Under the pieces are notes generated by a model. It was not told the origin of the DNA and searched no databases. It saw only the letters and a list, made by a program, of their open reading frames with translations. A program made the position numbers and the translations under genes. A stretch of 64,000 bases of DNA from Helianthus annuus (lineage: Eukaryota; Streptophyta; Magnoliopsida; Asterales; Asteraceae), in assembly GCF_002127325.2 (NCBI RefSeq), contig NC_035443.2, forward strand, positions 30,493,930 to 30,557,929. The letters are read 5' to 3'. Below are positions 1-13,100 of this stretch, in pieces. Within the stretch, counting starts at the first letter, position 1; each line of letters starts with the position of its first letter.

Positions 1-947
1 ACGATGATCTGCACTCTCTCTCTTAACAGATCTGCACACTGAACAATAGATCTCAACAAGAAATCTATAAGAAACAATAAACCCTAAGAGAGAAAATATG
101 AACAGAGAAGATGAAAAGATAAGATTTACAAACTGAATATGTTGTGGTTAAAACGGAATTGCCAAGCTATCACGACGGCTTTTTCTGACTCTCTCAGATA
201 CATACATGGAAAACTGCTCTTAGTTGGTCACAATGAAGGAGACCTAAGAGAGAGAAAGAAATAACTCTCTGATAGAAGTATCTCGAAAAATAATCATCCT
301 AATAGAAGTGTTATGTTGCTAGGTTTATAACACTGCAGACCCATAACTTCAGTCTACTGTCAGCCCATCATAAGCAGCAGCCTCCAGCCCATGTATAACA
401 CACAAAAAATAAACGTATGTAAAATGTATAGAAATAATAAAAGTGTGTTCAACAATGTATAGTTTTCAACAATTACTTTAAAGTTTGAAGTGAAACACTC
501 CATCTTCTCCACTCAATTCAAGTTTGACAAATACGTTGTAGCATATAAAATAAAAATCATGTGTATTATTGTGGCATCTTCACCCCATGTTCATAATTTT
601 ATTAACCTTCCCTCAAAATACTTCCTAATTAATGTAGCAGTAAGGATAAACAACCTCCACTTCAATTACAGATTATTCATTGTGTTTTCTATTTGACCTC
701 AAATCCTATTAACATGTCTTATAGAATTCATTAATCAACACGATGATAAGATACAAAAACCAACAACTTACAATATGAAATAATTTATGCTTAAAGACTC
801 AACCACCTTACGTTTTTTCTTTCTAGAAGTTCCATCGTCATCTAAGCTAGCATTGGGAACTTGTTTGTTTCATTTGCCACTCCGTACATAGTATCATATA
901 ATAGCTTGTTAAATGTTTCTATGCAAGCATCGCGAACTGATTTTCTT
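1..947. repeat. Direct repeat copy 1 (partner at 31825-32771)
   Basis: Every base I compared matches 31825-32771 at a constant offset of 31824, with no indels and very few substitutions (for example A/G near 470 and G/T at 939). It contains the distal part of an LTR (1-400), an AT-rich OCT 3' flank and the duplicated OCT 3' end (842-938). Identity stops at 947 inside the shared octamer ATTTTCTT (940-947); beyond it this copy enters the extra gene of copia element 1, whereas the partner continues into OCT gene A. The left edge is cut by the window, so the repeat is at least 947 bp. Confidence 0.93.
842..938 (-). pseudogene. OCT transporter 3'-end fragment, duplicated copy
   Basis: Read on the minus strand, 919-842 encodes 25 residues and a stop that align with the C-terminus of OCT gene B, sharing LYDTM, an N/D-K step and the final MLA. 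Just upstream, 938-919 keeps the last codons of a second tail ending MLA and a TAG. It is therefore two tandem copies of the transporter's last codons, here cut off from the gene body at the repeat junction. It cannot encode a transporter. The same arrangement at 32666-32764 is still attached to gene A. Confidence 0.75.
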
Positions 948-3900
948 AGCGAATAGATCCACCATCTGTTCTTTAGCTCGATTGATTACATCTAGTTGGG
1001 CCAACACTGCAACATCATAATATGGAAGTGTGAGAATACTAAGGAGAGTTCTGAAATACTGAAGACCCGTTTCTCTTTTCACGACCATGCAGTGAAGATC
1101 TTTGACAAACATCCAGCTAATGATGCGACCCCGAGCCTGATTTTTCTCCAGCATCATATAGTTAGCCTGTTCCAACGGAGCGAGCGGAGGAGGATTCCTA
1201 GCAAGGAAATCCGCTCGCCATTCATTAACTGTTTTCTCACGGCTTTCCTGAGCTGATGGCGAATCAGAAGAAAGATTGGCGAACTCTGCAGTCTTTTCAG
1301 CAACAAAGTCATCATCAAGGGCATTCACCTCCGCATTGTCCTTTCCAACATACACAGGACGTTCAGGATCAGAACTGATGAAGATTTCTTCAATTGAGGA
1401 GAAATCAGTTTGATCCTGTACCAGCGGAGTAGCATCAATCATACACACAGCAACTTCATCCAAATCAGTCAAAATCAAAATCTGTTCATCAGTCATCTCA
1501 GAAATAAACTCTCCCTCTTCCAGCAGTTCACCCGTCACAGGATGATGTTTCTGAGCACTTGAAGATTCAGGGAGATCTGTAGTAAATGTTTCCGGTTCCA
1601 GGCTGATCTGTTCAGGGTTTACAGACATTTCCAGTGTTTCAGTTTGCTCAGTTGGGCCTGTAGAAGCTGTAGGAGGAGCAGACGGAGTATCTTGAGGAGT
1701 ACCAGATCCGCCTGCAGCACCGGATGCAGTTGCACCGGAGCCTGAGGCAGTTGTTTGATCTGGATTAGCAGCATCATCATCTTGATCATCCTCACGCCTT
1801 GCGGGAACTATTCCTAAGGTTTTGCACCTTTCGTTCCACAATGTACCAACCCTCGAATAAACCCTATTGAAGTTGCTGTACATGGGCTTGAAAGCCTCCA
1901 TCAGTCTATCATCACGATTACTTACCATCTCCCTCAACGCTTTCGCCTGAGTCTCCAAATTGGTACTATGTCTTTTCATAATTTCCACCTCCCTATCTCG
2001 TGCCCTATTTGCCTCTTTTAACCTTTCGATTTCCTCAGCCTGTTCCTTGATCTTAACATTCTGAGCTTCAACAATTTTACATAGCTGGTTGTGTGCCACT
2101 ACATCTTGTTTTCGCAGGACACGATATTCTTCAGTAGTTCTTGTGTGTCTACCAACTATATCACCCAATTCACTGATTTGTTCAATCAGGAATTGAACCT
2201 TGTCAGCTTCAGAAAATCCAGACAAGGTTTCTGCCAGAGATGGCCTTAAAGGCTCAGGTCTTGAAGAACCAGATTGACCAGCCTGACCCGACGCACCTGT
2301 AGGACCAGTAATAGTGAGAGGGGGTCGAGCATGTGTACCTGAGGTGGGAGTTTCAGGTGGCTGTTGATCAACAGTCACCTGTCGTGTCCCAGAAGACCTC
2401 TGAGGAGAAGACATTAAATCCAGCGTCTCTTTTTCAGTAAATTGATCACCAGAGGAAGGAACCTGCTGCTCAGGAGCAGATGAAGGCTGGACAGAGACAG
2501 GAACAGAGGAATCACCAGCAGCTTTCTTTGACGCATGAGTACCTTGTCGTTTAGCTTTCCTCTTCTTAAGAAAACCCGGAGAAGTAAGCGTATAATCTTC
2601 ATCCGTGTCAGAGTCTCCAGTATCACCCGTCTTCTTGATACGCACAAATCGGGGATTCCCGCGTTTATCAAAGACTTTCATCATCCCTGGAGGAGGAGGA
2701 TTATCATCCTCAGACGAAGAATCATCGCCATCAGAACCTCCTTCCTCTTCAGAAGACGAGCTGCTTTCATCAACTATCTTCCTCGCCTCATCTATCTTGC
2801 CTTTACCCTTGTCAGTCGCGGCAGTACCAGACTGACCAGCAACACCAGCAGCATCACCAGCACTACCACCCATTTCAACAACTACAGCACCACCATCACC
2901 ACCAGTACTAACACGAACATCAGGATCTACAGACATTTCCTGATGTTCTTCAGCAGCAACATTTACGTCAACCTCAACATGTGCTGCAGCACTAGAACTG
3001 CCAGCAGACCTTCTAGTTGCCTTGATTCCATGTTTAGCCGTGAGCTGAGTATCAGCCAAAGCGATTAACTTTGGTTCTTCATTATCAGAATCACTTGCGT
3101 CATGTCACCATTTGTTGTGCTGCGGTGCCTCATATCCAGGAATATTAAGATGACCAATCAGTTTCCTAATTGGGTCCGATTCCCTATATGCGGCCATAGA
3201 CTTGAATATCAGCAGAGTGCGTTCGATCATCGGATTCACAGGAAGAACATCTGCCTCGGATTTAGCAAGATCAGGAATCTGATCATCTATCATCATCTGC
3301 AGAAACCTGGGATATAACCAGAACTTGGTGGATGTTCGCTGTGTTGCAGACGGAAGTGGCCTTCGAGCGTTTTCCTTTAGGTTGTCGAAGATATAGCGAG
3401 ATATGTTAAACGGCTTGTTCAAAATCAACGCCGTAAACAATCCAGTCAAATCGATCGGTGACAAGTCATACCCAGAACGCTTGTTGCTCAGGCAATGGAT
3501 AAGAATATGCAGCAAGAACTTATACCGAAGTGGCATATAGTTCTTGTTGATTTGATTAGCCAAAACATTTTCGCTGTACTTAATCCTCATCAGTAACCCC
3601 CGTTGACATTGTAGATCTATAGAAGTAGGATCTTCCGGTTGATCTCCAAGTCGTAGACGTTCTCTGATAGTGTTTTCAGTAATAACCACAGGTTTTTCAG
3701 CAACAGTAGCCCTGATCACTTCCTTATTATCTACCGTTTCAATCCCAGCAGAACTCCAGAATGCCTTGATGTGCGACTGATAGGCAATGTATTGCGTTGT
3801 GATAGCATAATTGACGCGCGAGCGATGAAGATACTCCATGATGCCAGCAAACTCCGGACTGATACTTCCTTCCGGTTGTAAATATGCAGCCATATTATGT

Positions 3901-3980
3901 CTAGATTCAGACATAGCCTCAACTTCCGATTTCTCCTTCTTTGTTGGCTTTGCCCGCTCCTTTTTCACTTTCGGTGCCAT
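909..3980 (-). pseudogene. Extra (env-position) gene of copia element 1, one internal stop, fused 3' end
   Basis: One reading frame of about 1,020 codons broken only by TGA at 3107-3105. Residues 1-290 are basic at the start, then a conserved-looking globular domain (AYLQPEGS, FWSSAG, HILIHCLSNKRSGYD). It resembles the 'putative plant transposon protein' domain that I recall beside pol in Asteraceae retroelements; that recollection is unverified. After the stop comes a Ser/Glu/Asp-rich acidic tract, a basic patch (KKRKAKR), Pro/Ser/Thr-rich linkers, a coiled coil of roughly 100 residues (about 2190-1890), another low-complexity stretch, and a folded C-terminal part containing WMFVKDLH. I see no signal peptide or transmembrane segment, so nothing supports an envelope role. 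The last ten or so codons (SSRCLHRNI) come from the OCT repeat, so the native C-terminus is missing. Confidence 0.7.
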
Positions 3981-5430
3981 TTCTGCACATCACATTGACA
4001 CGTAATAAGAAGAAGTCAAACAGTCAACATTGGAATTCCACACTTAGAAAATTTTTAATTTCTTGAAAATATTCTAAGTGTTGAACTCTTCGAAGGATCC
4101 ATATATCCATCGAAAGATTGAATCTTGGCACGAAAGATGACAATCTGATTGAAAAATGACAGATGGTTCAAAGGATGTCACTTTCCCCGAAGGATAACAA
4201 CCATATCGAAAGATCATCTTTCGAAGAATCAAGAAATTTGAAAGATGTCTTGATCCTTCGAAGGTTGATCAAATCGAAGGATGATCCTTCGTGAAATCTA
4301 ACATCTTTCGAGATTCACCTCGAAGGATGCTGTTTAGCACATCTCTCGAGGTGCTGAGTCATCATCATCATGAGTCATCATTTTTCGTTCCAGCAACTGT
4401 TCAACGGCGAGTTTTTCCGGTGGTGTTTCAAATGGTTTTGTTCAAGTGTATTTTTATGGCAAACAAAACATCACATACCATTTCACATTATCAACAATTT
4501 TAACCCAAACCAAACATGAACACATACCAAAACATCAGTTTTGATCATAAACCCTAGACACCCCTGTTTTACCCAATCCAAACACTTGATAAAAACAAAC
4601 TCAAATGAACACACTGATGATCCGTAAACACTCAACACAATTTCAGCAACATTTGCTTATCATATTCAACACCTATCATTCATCATTTTCCTAAACTAGG
4701 AAAACTAAGAACAAAAAGGTAAAATAATATGATCAATTAAAGTTTCACAATGTTGTTTGTTTTAATGTTTGAAAGAATTCTGGATCATCCTACCGTGTTT
4801 AGTAAGGAAATCCTGATATCAATACGTTTTGAATAAAATTTGGGCAGAGGTTCGAGAGGAATGAGAGGGTTTTCGGAATGATTTTGAAACTGATAAGTGA
4901 TGAGTGAAGAAGAAGATGCCTTTTTATACCCTGACCTCGAAAGTCTAACTGCCTCGAAAGACTCAAGACCATTCGAAAGATGAACAGTTGTCTTGAAGGA
5001 TGATCTTGATCTCGAAGGATCCCTATTTGGCTCGAAGGATCCAGATATTTGAAAGATCTGGATCGAAGGATACCAGATATTTTGGAATCCTTCGAAAGAT
5101 ATCTTTCGATCTAATCCATCTTTCAAAAGATCTAGTCAACTCGAAAGATCAATTGGTCAAATCTTTCGTTGACCAACACATCCTTCGATTGAAACAGTTG
5201 ACCTTCATTGACTTTCTTGACCATCTGATCTTTCGACGGCCATTGCTTCCTCGAAGGATCAGATTTCCCACCAACACTTTGGATTTTTGGGAATTTCCAA
5301 TTCACATACTTCAAATTTTGGAGGTTTTCAGAAGTGACCATTTTGAAAAGTTGTCCGTTATGAAGTTCTGCAAAGGTTAGTTTTATGAAGTATCTCGGCT
5401 TGTCAGGTATCGGATCGAGCACCAACATCA
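3981..5430 (-). repeat. Spacer of element 1 with CGAAGGAT/CGAAAGAT motif clusters
   Basis: There is no gene between the extra gene and the pol 3' region. Two clusters (about 4080-4330 and 4920-5270) hold many copies of CGAAGGAT and CGAAAGAT and their complements, the same motifs as in the LTRs and gag leaders. Between them (4340-4790) is AT-rich sequence with no coding signal. Short open frames here are by-products of the repeats. Since a similar array precedes gag, this one may be a leader for the extra gene; that is inference. Confidence 0.6.
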
Positions 5431-6737
5431 GTTAATCAAAAATAATGTTAAATTAAAAATCTTTTTGGATTTTGTGGTTTGATAAAATAAAAGGCAACAA
5501 TTTTAGTATCCTTTGAATGTTATCAAACGACATCACCGCTAATGTCATGCTGATATGCACCAAACGACAAAAACTGTTTAAAATTAAAGCAGTAAATTAA
5601 GCAGTAAGTAAATATGTACAAACACAACAATATTTTTGCGAGTTTCTGGCGAAGAGAATCATATCAGCTTGCGGTCTTTTGTCAAAAACACATTTCCTTT
5701 TAAAATTTCTTTTACAGGAAGTTGATAAGTATTCTACCACAATTACCGATATTGTTGTCCACTTAAACTCAGCGATCAAGTGTAATCATAATACAATGAG
5801 ATATGTTTAAGGTATGATTTATACTTACCGACCGGTGTTCATCCACTCACGACACATTCCCGTATCAAGGTATGCACGAGAGTTCATCATACTGAGGAGT
5901 ATACTATTTATCATCCGTTTTAACGTATATATTTACAATGTGAACAAGTCACTTATTTGAGTTTGAAAACAAGCCCTATGTGATAGAATCACTTATTGAT
6001 GAGAAACTTGAGTTTCAATGCATGAGGGCACAGGAGCAAGTCCGTGAACAGGTCAGTACTTCCGTACAGCAGAGAGACGAACTTGACTCCCGGATAAATG
6101 TGATATTTTATCACTTATTTTGATGGACATGTGATTGTTTATCACTTATTGAGGTCGAATGCAGTATGAGATATGTACACGTACGTATGGTATCATGGAA
6201 GAACTTAGACTTTGTCTTTTATAGAAACAACCATGATACCCAGATGATAAACAGCATAAACCCCGAATATCTCAAAACCTCGGCAATCTATCAAACGAAA
6301 TTTCGGTACCAAGACCATATGCCAATGAACGGTTCCCATGCGGTTTTCAGTCTGTTATGTTTATATCTCCTGCATACTTTAAAATGATCATGAGTCTACC
6401 GGTACATCATTAGTAGAGCTACTTATCATTTTCTTTTTCTTTTGATTTCTGGAAACATGTTTCAACCGACCTCTGATGTAATATCACTTTCTCTTATATT
6501 ACCAAGAAACTCAATTTTGTTTTTCTATTGTTTTTGTGTTTTTCTGAATTTTCTCCCCCTTAAATGCAGAAAGTAAATAAATTAAAGACATATTTTTGTA
6601 TTTTTGTGGTTTTTCAATGTTTTTGTATTTTTCTTGAAACTGTCTCCCCCTAAAATTCAAAAATAAAGTGAAGTAAAAATATTTTTGGATTTTTGGTTTT
6701 TAGAAAAATATATACAAAAACGATTTCCTGATGTCGG
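5431..6737 (-). other. Element 1 pol 3' untranslated region
   Basis: Non-coding and recognisably related, in reverse orientation, to 25632-26900 of element 2. Shared blocks include the stretch around 6230-6330 that matches 25960-26060, and paired copies of 'cacttatt' and 'aagtgat' repeats. The '-ctccccct-' strings near 6550 and 6645 are complements of the A+G-rich tracts that follow pol in this family. Confidence 0.65.
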
Positions 6738-9700
6738 TTACTCTTGCTTCACCTTAATGCCGTTTACCAAAAGTAAATAATCAAATCTTGATTTATCAAA
6801 TGCTTTGGTAAAAAGGTCGGCACGTTGGTGGTCGGTATGAATATGAACCACATCGATAAGTCTCTTTTCAAAACAATCACGTATGAAGTGATATTTAATA
6901 TCGATGTGCTTCGTTTTCGAGTGCTGTACAGGATTTCTAGTGATCTGTAAGGCAGCCTCATTATCAACATAAATAGGAGTAGTTAGGAATTCAAAACCGT
7001 AGTCCCGCATCTGTTGTTGGATCCATAGAACCTGGGAGCAGCAACTAGACGCAGCAATGTATTCTGCTTCACATGTAGACGTAGCCACACATGTCTGCTT
7101 CTTGCATTGCCAAGTGACCAGGCGATTGCCTAAGAACTGACATCCTGCTGTAGTTGATTTTCCATCTTTCTTGCAGCCGCCGAAATCAGAATCACTGAAA
7201 GCTTTGAGATCGAAGTTATCATCCTTAGGGTACCATAACCCGGTGTCAGGGTAACTCTTCAGATAACGAAAAATCCTTTTGACAGCAGCATAGTGAGAGA
7301 CCTTCGGATTCGCTTGATACCTAGCGAGAAGACAAGTTGGATACATAATGTCGGGTCTTGATGCGGTGAGATACATTAAGGATCCAATCATAGCACGATA
7401 AAGTGAAGAATCCACAGCATCCCCTTCTTCATCCGGAGTAATCCCGTGATTCTGCGGAAGAGGAGTAGAAATTGGCTTCGTATCGGACATCTGGAACCGG
7501 CTCAAGATGTCTCCGACGTACTTGGTTTGATGAATAAAAATTCCAGATTCGGACTGATTAACTTGCAAACCCAAGAAGAACGTCATTTCACCCATCGCAC
7601 TCATCTCGAATCGATCTTGCATCACCTTTTCAAATTCCTTGCACAGCTTATCATCGGTAGAACCAAAGATAATATCATCGACATACACTTGTACCAACAG
7701 AAGATCTTCACCTTTTTCTTTGATGAAGAGGGTACAGTCGATCAAACCCCGTCTAAAACCATTGCTCAGCAGGTAGGTAGACAACGTTTCATACCAAGCC
7801 CGAGGTGCTTGATGAAGACCACATAACGCCTTGTTAAGCAGTAAAACCCTGTCAGGATGTAATGGATCTTCAAACCCCGGTGGTTGCTCGACATATACTT
7901 CCTCTTCGACTACTCCGTGTAGAAAAGCACTTTTAACATCCATTTGGTACACCTTGAATTTCTTGAAGGATGCGTAGGCTAGAAAGATTCTAATAGCCTC
8001 CAGACGAGCAACAGGTGCATACACTTCATTGTAGTCAATACCTTCGATCTGACTGAAGCCTTGAACCACTAACCTTGCCTTGTTTCGGACAACAATCCCA
8101 CGGTCGTCCTTTTTGCACTTAAACACCCAGCGAGTTCCGATCTTTTTGTAGTTATCGGGCCTATCAACCAATTTCCATACGCCCAACTTCTCGAACTGCT
8201 GAAGTTCTTCTTGCATGGCTTCCACCCAGGAATCATCTTTCAATGCCTCCTTCCAAGATTTAGGCTCTTCTTGGCTAACATAGCAGGCGAAAGACCAATC
8301 ATTTTGTTGTCCTGATTCTCGTATCTCAGCATACAAGCCAGCATTTTCGTTATTTCTGATTTGATTTCTTGTCCTTACACCACTAAGAACATCACCTATT
8401 ATATTCTGCTGAGGATGAATGTTATGAATTCGGGTTTCAGTAACTTGAGGAACTTCAACATTTGACCTCAAGTTATTGATATTTAAATTCCCGATATCAT
8501 TCTGAATCTGGTGAGTTGTAGAAGATGATGCATTTTCTTCTTGGATAATTGGTGCAGACACTGGATCCGTTGCTTCTGAAGTACCTTGAACCGGACGCAG
8601 TGCTTCACCATCATTTGCATCAACATACTCCTCATCTTCCGATGACAAATTGTAATCGACAGCATCATTAAACACCTCATTTGAAGCGAGATTGTTGACA
8701 GAAGAAGACGCTTGTGAGTCAACAATGATTGGACGAGCTAACTGAGAGCCAGTCGCATTCTCGCTTTCAGACAACATTTGAGCAATTGCATTGTCATCAT
8801 CAAATGTCGGCAGATTGAATGAGTCGAAAAGACCATCATAATCAAACATCCAAGGATCTCCAGAAGGCTTCGGAGGATTAGAATATCTTTGAACTCTTAC
8901 TTCACCCCATTCTTCAATCCTTTTGGTAGTCAGGTTCCATACTCGCAGATTAGGAGTAGCATACCCAAGGAAGTAACCTTCGATAGCTTTGGCACCAAAC
9001 TTCCCGTCAGGCTCAATCATGGTACATGGTGCACCAAAAGGTTCTAGATATTCCAAATCAGGAGTCTTCTTGTGTAGGAGTTCGAAGCACGTTTTGCCAT
9101 GTCTTTTCACTGTGAGAACCTTGTTTAACGTGTAGCAGGCCGATGCAATAGCTTCAGTCCAGAATCGAACTGGAAGCTGAGACTCAACCAACATGGTTCT
9201 TGCAGTCTCAATTAAGGTTCTGATCTTTCTTTCAGCGACTCCATTTTGTTGTGGCGTGTACCGAGAGCTGTATTCATGAAGGATTCCTTTTGCAGTGCAA
9301 AACTCATCCATAACCCTGTTTTTGAACTCGGTACCGTTGTCGCTTCGAATTCGCCTCACCTTTAGATTATACAGATTTTCCAACAGGGTGATCAAATTCT
9401 TCAGAATTTCTGGAGTCTCACTCTTGTGGACCATGAAGTCAACCCATGAAAATCTTGAGTAGTCATCAGTAACTACCAAGCAGAAAACTTCTCCGTGCAC
9501 ACTCTTGTGTTTGACTGGGCCGAAAAGATCCATGTGCAAACGCTCGAGTGGCATGTTGACAGTATTAACCTTCTTCAATGGATGAGATTTCTTGGTCTGC
9601 TTTCCCTTTTGACATGGCACACAGACATCTTGAAGTTGAAAGTTCTTCACATTAACACCTCTCACCAAGTTGTTTTTGACTAGGTGATTCATTTTTCTGA

Positions 9701-10184
9701 GGTGAATATGACCCATTCGTCTGTGCCAAGAGATCGTCTCCTTTTCAGTGGCTTTTGAAATAAAGCAAGTAACTTGTTTTGACTGAGTTATTGCTTGGCT
9801 CATATCAAGAACATACAAATCATTAACTCTTGGTGCTGATAAGAGAATCCATTCAGCGGGAATCTTGAATCCTGGCTTCAGCACATAACAACCGGCATCA
9901 TCAAAATGCACGGTGAACTTCTTGTCGCAGATTTGAGAAACACTCAGGAGATTGTGATCCAACTGTTGCACATAATTGATTTTGTCGAAACTCACAATTC
10001 CATTTGAGATCATTCCCTCGCCGGTGATATACCCTCCTTTGTCTCCCGCAAACGCAACATATCCTCCTCTTATACTTCGCACATCGAAAAGAAGACGATA
10101 GTCGCCAGTCATGTGCCTGGAAGCCCCACTATCAACAATCCAAAGACTATTAATAGTTCCTCCTGGAGCCGCCTGCACATGCAA
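6738..10184 (-). CDS. Element 1 pol polyprotein (protease, integrase, RT, RNase H)
   Basis: Intact 1,148-codon frame, the same length as in element 2. In order: aspartic protease [10 protein letters not shown] (about residue 18); pre-integrase zinc module [10 protein letters not shown]...CVPCQKGK; integrase core with MDLFGP, TDDYSRF and RSDNGTEF; reverse transcriptase with [12 protein letters not shown] and catalytic YVDDIIFGS; RNase H with FSDSDFGG and STCEAEYIA. These are the diagnostic Ty1/copia order and motifs. No ATG lies at the start: the frame opens in a block after the gag stop where ATGTGCAG precedes the conserved GGTINS. Expression probably depends on the gag transcript, by splicing or another recoding step. 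Catalytic residues look complete, so this copy could in principle act in trans. Confidence 0.95.
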   Translation of the reverse strand: MHVQAAPGGTINSLWIVDSGASRHMTGDYRLLFDVRSIRGGYVAFAGDKGGYITGEGMISNGIVSFDKINYVQQLDHNLLSVSQICDKKFTVHFDDAGCYVLKPGFKIPAEWILLSAPRVNDLYVLDMSQAITQSKQVTCFISKATEKETISWHRRMGHIHLRKMNHLVKNNLVRGVNVKNFQLQDVCVPCQKGKQTKKSHPLKKVNTVNMPLERLHMDLFGPVKHKSVHGEVFCLVVTDDYSRFSWVDFMVHKSETPEILKNLITLLENLYNLKVRRIRSDNGTEFKNRVMDEFCTAKGILHEYSSRYTPQQNGVAERKIRTLIETARTMLVESQLPVRFWTEAIASACYTLNKVLTVKRHGKTCFELLHKKTPDLEYLEPFGAPCTMIEPDGKFGAKAIEGYFLGYATPNLRVWNLTTKRIEEWGEVRVQRYSNPPKPSGDPWMFDYDGLFDSFNLPTFDDDNAIAQMLSESENATGSQLARPIIVDSQASSSVNNLASNEVFNDAVDYNLSSEDEEYVDANDGEALRPVQGTSEATDPVSAPIIQEENASSSTTHQIQNDIGNLNINNLRSNVEVPQVTETRIHNIHPQQNIIGDVLSGVRTRNQIRNNENAGLYAEIRESGQQNDWSFACYVSQEEPKSWKEALKDDSWVEAMQEELQQFEKLGVWKLVDRPDNYKKIGTRWVFKCKKDDRGIVVRNKARLVVQGFSQIEGIDYNEVYAPVARLEAIRIFLAYASFKKFKVYQMDVKSAFLHGVVEEEVYVEQPPGFEDPLHPDRVLLLNKALCGLHQAPRAWYETLSTYLLSNGFRRGLIDCTLFIKEKGEDLLLVQVYVDDIIFGSTDDKLCKEFEKVMQDRFEMSAMGEMTFFLGLQVNQSESGIFIHQTKYVGDILSRFQMSDTKPISTPLPQNHGITPDEEGDAVDSSLYRAMIGSLMYLTASRPDIMYPTCLLARYQANPKVSHYAAVKRIFRYLKSYPDTGLWYPKDDNFDLKAFSDSDFGGCKKDGKSTTAGCQFLGNRLVTWQCKKQTCVATSTCEAEYIAASSCCSQVLWIQQQMRDYGFEFLTTPIYVDNEAALQITRNPVQHSKTKHIDIKYHFIRDCFEKRLIDVVHIHTDHQRADLFTKAFDKSRFDYLLLVNGIKVKQE

Positions 10185-10192
10185 TTAACACA

Positions 10193-13100
10193 TCAGTTTG
10201 AGAGGGGGACCCAAGCCTTTGTTGACTTGGGTCGTCCTTGATCATCAAGGAAAGTGATCTCAATCACTTGATGATTAGGAAATAAAACCTCAGGTGCTCC
10301 CCCTGACTTAATTACCTGTTTTTGTTTCCAAGCTTGTTGTCCTTTACCAGTATTAGAATTAATTGTTTTTGTATTTACTGGTTTTACATTTGTAGGTTTA
10401 GCTTGTACAGGTTTTTCATCCTTGACCTCTGATTTTAAGGCCTTCTCAATTACCTTTTTGTTCTTTTGTTTTAACTTCTTTTCCCTTTCTTTCAAGACAC
10501 GTGGATCTTGTTTCGGGGAAACCGGTTGTTTTTGGTAATTGGTTTCTTGGGGAGCACTTGTTTTTCCTTTCAATTTTTGCAAGTATGGGCAATATCTTAC
10601 AATGTGCCCAACTGTTCCACATTCAAAACACATTCTCCGCTCTACAAACCTCGGAGAAACGTGTTGATGACCAGACTGAGAACCAGACACTGAACTTTGT
10701 GATCTAGATGTGCTAGGACCTAAGTCACATCCATTTGTGTGTTGGGTATAATTGTTCTCATCATTTCGCTTTAAAATCCTAACTTGTTTTACAAAATCAA
10801 TGTTAGATTTATTTTGAAATGTTTCAAGTTTGTCCGTACCCTTTGATCCAACAAAGTTCACTTTCTGTTCTCTTTTCTTGACAAGAGCTCTTTTGTTTTG
10901 CACCCTTTGAACCTTAGGTTGCTCAACCTCAGATTGTTGAATTTTAGGTTGTGCAGCCTTAGGTTGAGGAGCCTTAGACTGCTCAACTTTAGGTTGTTGA
11001 ACCCTTGGTTGTTCAGTCTTAGGCTGCTGAACCTTTGGTGCTTGAGCATTCTTGTTTTGAGCCCTCTTTTCTGGTACCTGGCCCTTACCCTTTCCAGAAT
11101 TCACTTGTTGTTTTCGCTCAACTGGCAGTTTTTGGTTTCCGTATTGTTTTCTAATTAGCTCACACGGAATTGGTTCACATTGAGTGACCGTCACTTTGTT
11201 ACCTTTGTTTCCCAAAAACTTATCAGTTCATCCTTCAAAAATTTTCTCAATTAAATCTTGATTTACATTTTTGATTGGAAAATCTCTGTCAGAATAAATT
11301 TTGCTGTCTCCTTTGAGCGTATACAACAAGTTATTCTTTTCAATGCTCGGTGCACTGGGCTTCATTGCCTTTGGTGTTTCAGCCTTACTCGGTTTCACTG
11401 GTGGATCACACAAGATGTGATTCTCAATTGGAATGTCTGGTGTAACCGAGTTAGACTGTGGTTTCTCATTTTCTTCAGATTCATCGTCCGAAGAATCAGC
11501 ATCCTCAATAATCGGAGAACTCTGTTCCTTAATAGACGATGAATTTTTCACATTCTCAGATTCAGATTGCCCCGAGGATGATGTACCAGTTGTGAACCCT
11601 AGACCTGCTGCAAAGTCATCTAGACCGAGTGGCACAGTAGGTTCAAAACGGGGCATATCCTCGTCATTAGGCAACTTGGAATAATTGTGATTCATCGGGG
11701 GAGGGCATGATTTGTAACCAATACATTTTGCATCCCCCTTTTTCCTTTGAACATCAATAATGTGATCCAAAACATAGCGGGAATTGGAATAGCTTTCCAA
11801 TTTCTGCTTGATTGTTTCACATTCGCATCGAGCTGTAGCTAACTCTACCATTTGTTTTTCAATTGTGTCAATCAAATTATTATTAGCATGTTGTTTTCTC
11901 AAAACAGCCTTTTGAAGTTCAGAAACATCATGTTTTAATGACGCAATTGTTGCTTTAAACTCTTTCTCATTTCTTGTTAAAAACAAGTTAGCCTCAGTTG
12001 CTTTAGAAAGATCAACAATCAATTCTTGATTGTGTTTGTGTGTGATTTCAAAAAGACTTTCCTTTTCTGCATATTCAAGACATTTAACACATTCAACAGC
12101 AGCAGAAATAGAGTCAGATTTAGAATCACATACCTGAGAGGTTTGTCCTTCAACATGAGCCATGAAGGCTGTATGAAAAGAAAAAGATCCATCTTCAGAG
12201 AAAAATTGAGAAAGCTTCTCAGAAGTTCTAGCAACTTTCTGGCAAAGAATAGATCTTCTCTTGCATAAAGCTTCAGCATCAGCCAATAGCTCATCAACCT
12301 CCAGATCTAAAGCCTCACTTGATAAATCACCAGCATCAAGTGATTCCCCATCCATACTTCCACTATAACCCGAGCTATCTTCATCTTCTGAAGATTCACC
12401 AGCAGACACGGGTTCTTCAACCTTTTCAACCACCTTAGCATAACATGCTGTTCCACCATTTCCTCCTTCACCAAGCTGAAGATTCCAGTTGCAAATCTCA
12501 TCAGCTTGAACAACTAATCCTCTGTGGGGATTAGAGTTTGTGGTTCCGGATGTATTTCCTCCCACGGGAACTATTTGTCTGTCAGAATTGTTCTGTTGCT
12601 GCTGAGGCTGTCTTTGATTCCTGAAAGGATTCTGATTGCCTTGCTTGGGTGGCTTCTGACATTCCCGCTTGAAATGACCCTTTTCACCACAGTTGAAGCA
12701 GGTGACAGCATTCTTGTCAAAACCATACTTGGTGTTGTTGTTGCTTTCCAAGCTGGTTCTCCCTGTTCTCTCCATAAACTCTTTAGCTCTACGAATAGCA
12801 CTAGCAAGAGCCCACTTTATATCCATCATCTCAAACTCTTCTTTATCAACCTGCTGATAATCTTCGTTGGTTAGGTTGATATTTCCAATCTGTCCTGCAA
12901 CCAACCCACAGTAGGCGCTAACCAAGGTGTTCAACATCTCCATATGCTCCTTGGCGATCTCAACACTGACTTTAGAAAAATTGGAAGTATCCAGTCTGAC
13001 AGTGTTCGGATTGGAAGTAGCTTGAAAGCTTGAAGAACTTCCATAGAACCCTTGCTGTTGAGGTTGTTGCTGTTGAGGTCTGTTTGGATCCAGGAAAGGC

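Noticed and set aside
490..696. 68-codon open frame, repeated at 32314-32520
   Set aside because: It lies in the AT-rich OCT 3' flank, antisense to the gene; its repetition is explained by the segmental duplication and it has no protein-like features.
909..3980. Retroviral-type envelope gene
   Set aside because: Position fits, but no signal peptide, transmembrane segment or glycoprotein features are visible.
3981..5430. 3' LTR of element 1
   Set aside because: It shares motifs with the LTR but lacks both LTR ends and the TATA region; pairwise reading gives no alignment with 14996-15677.
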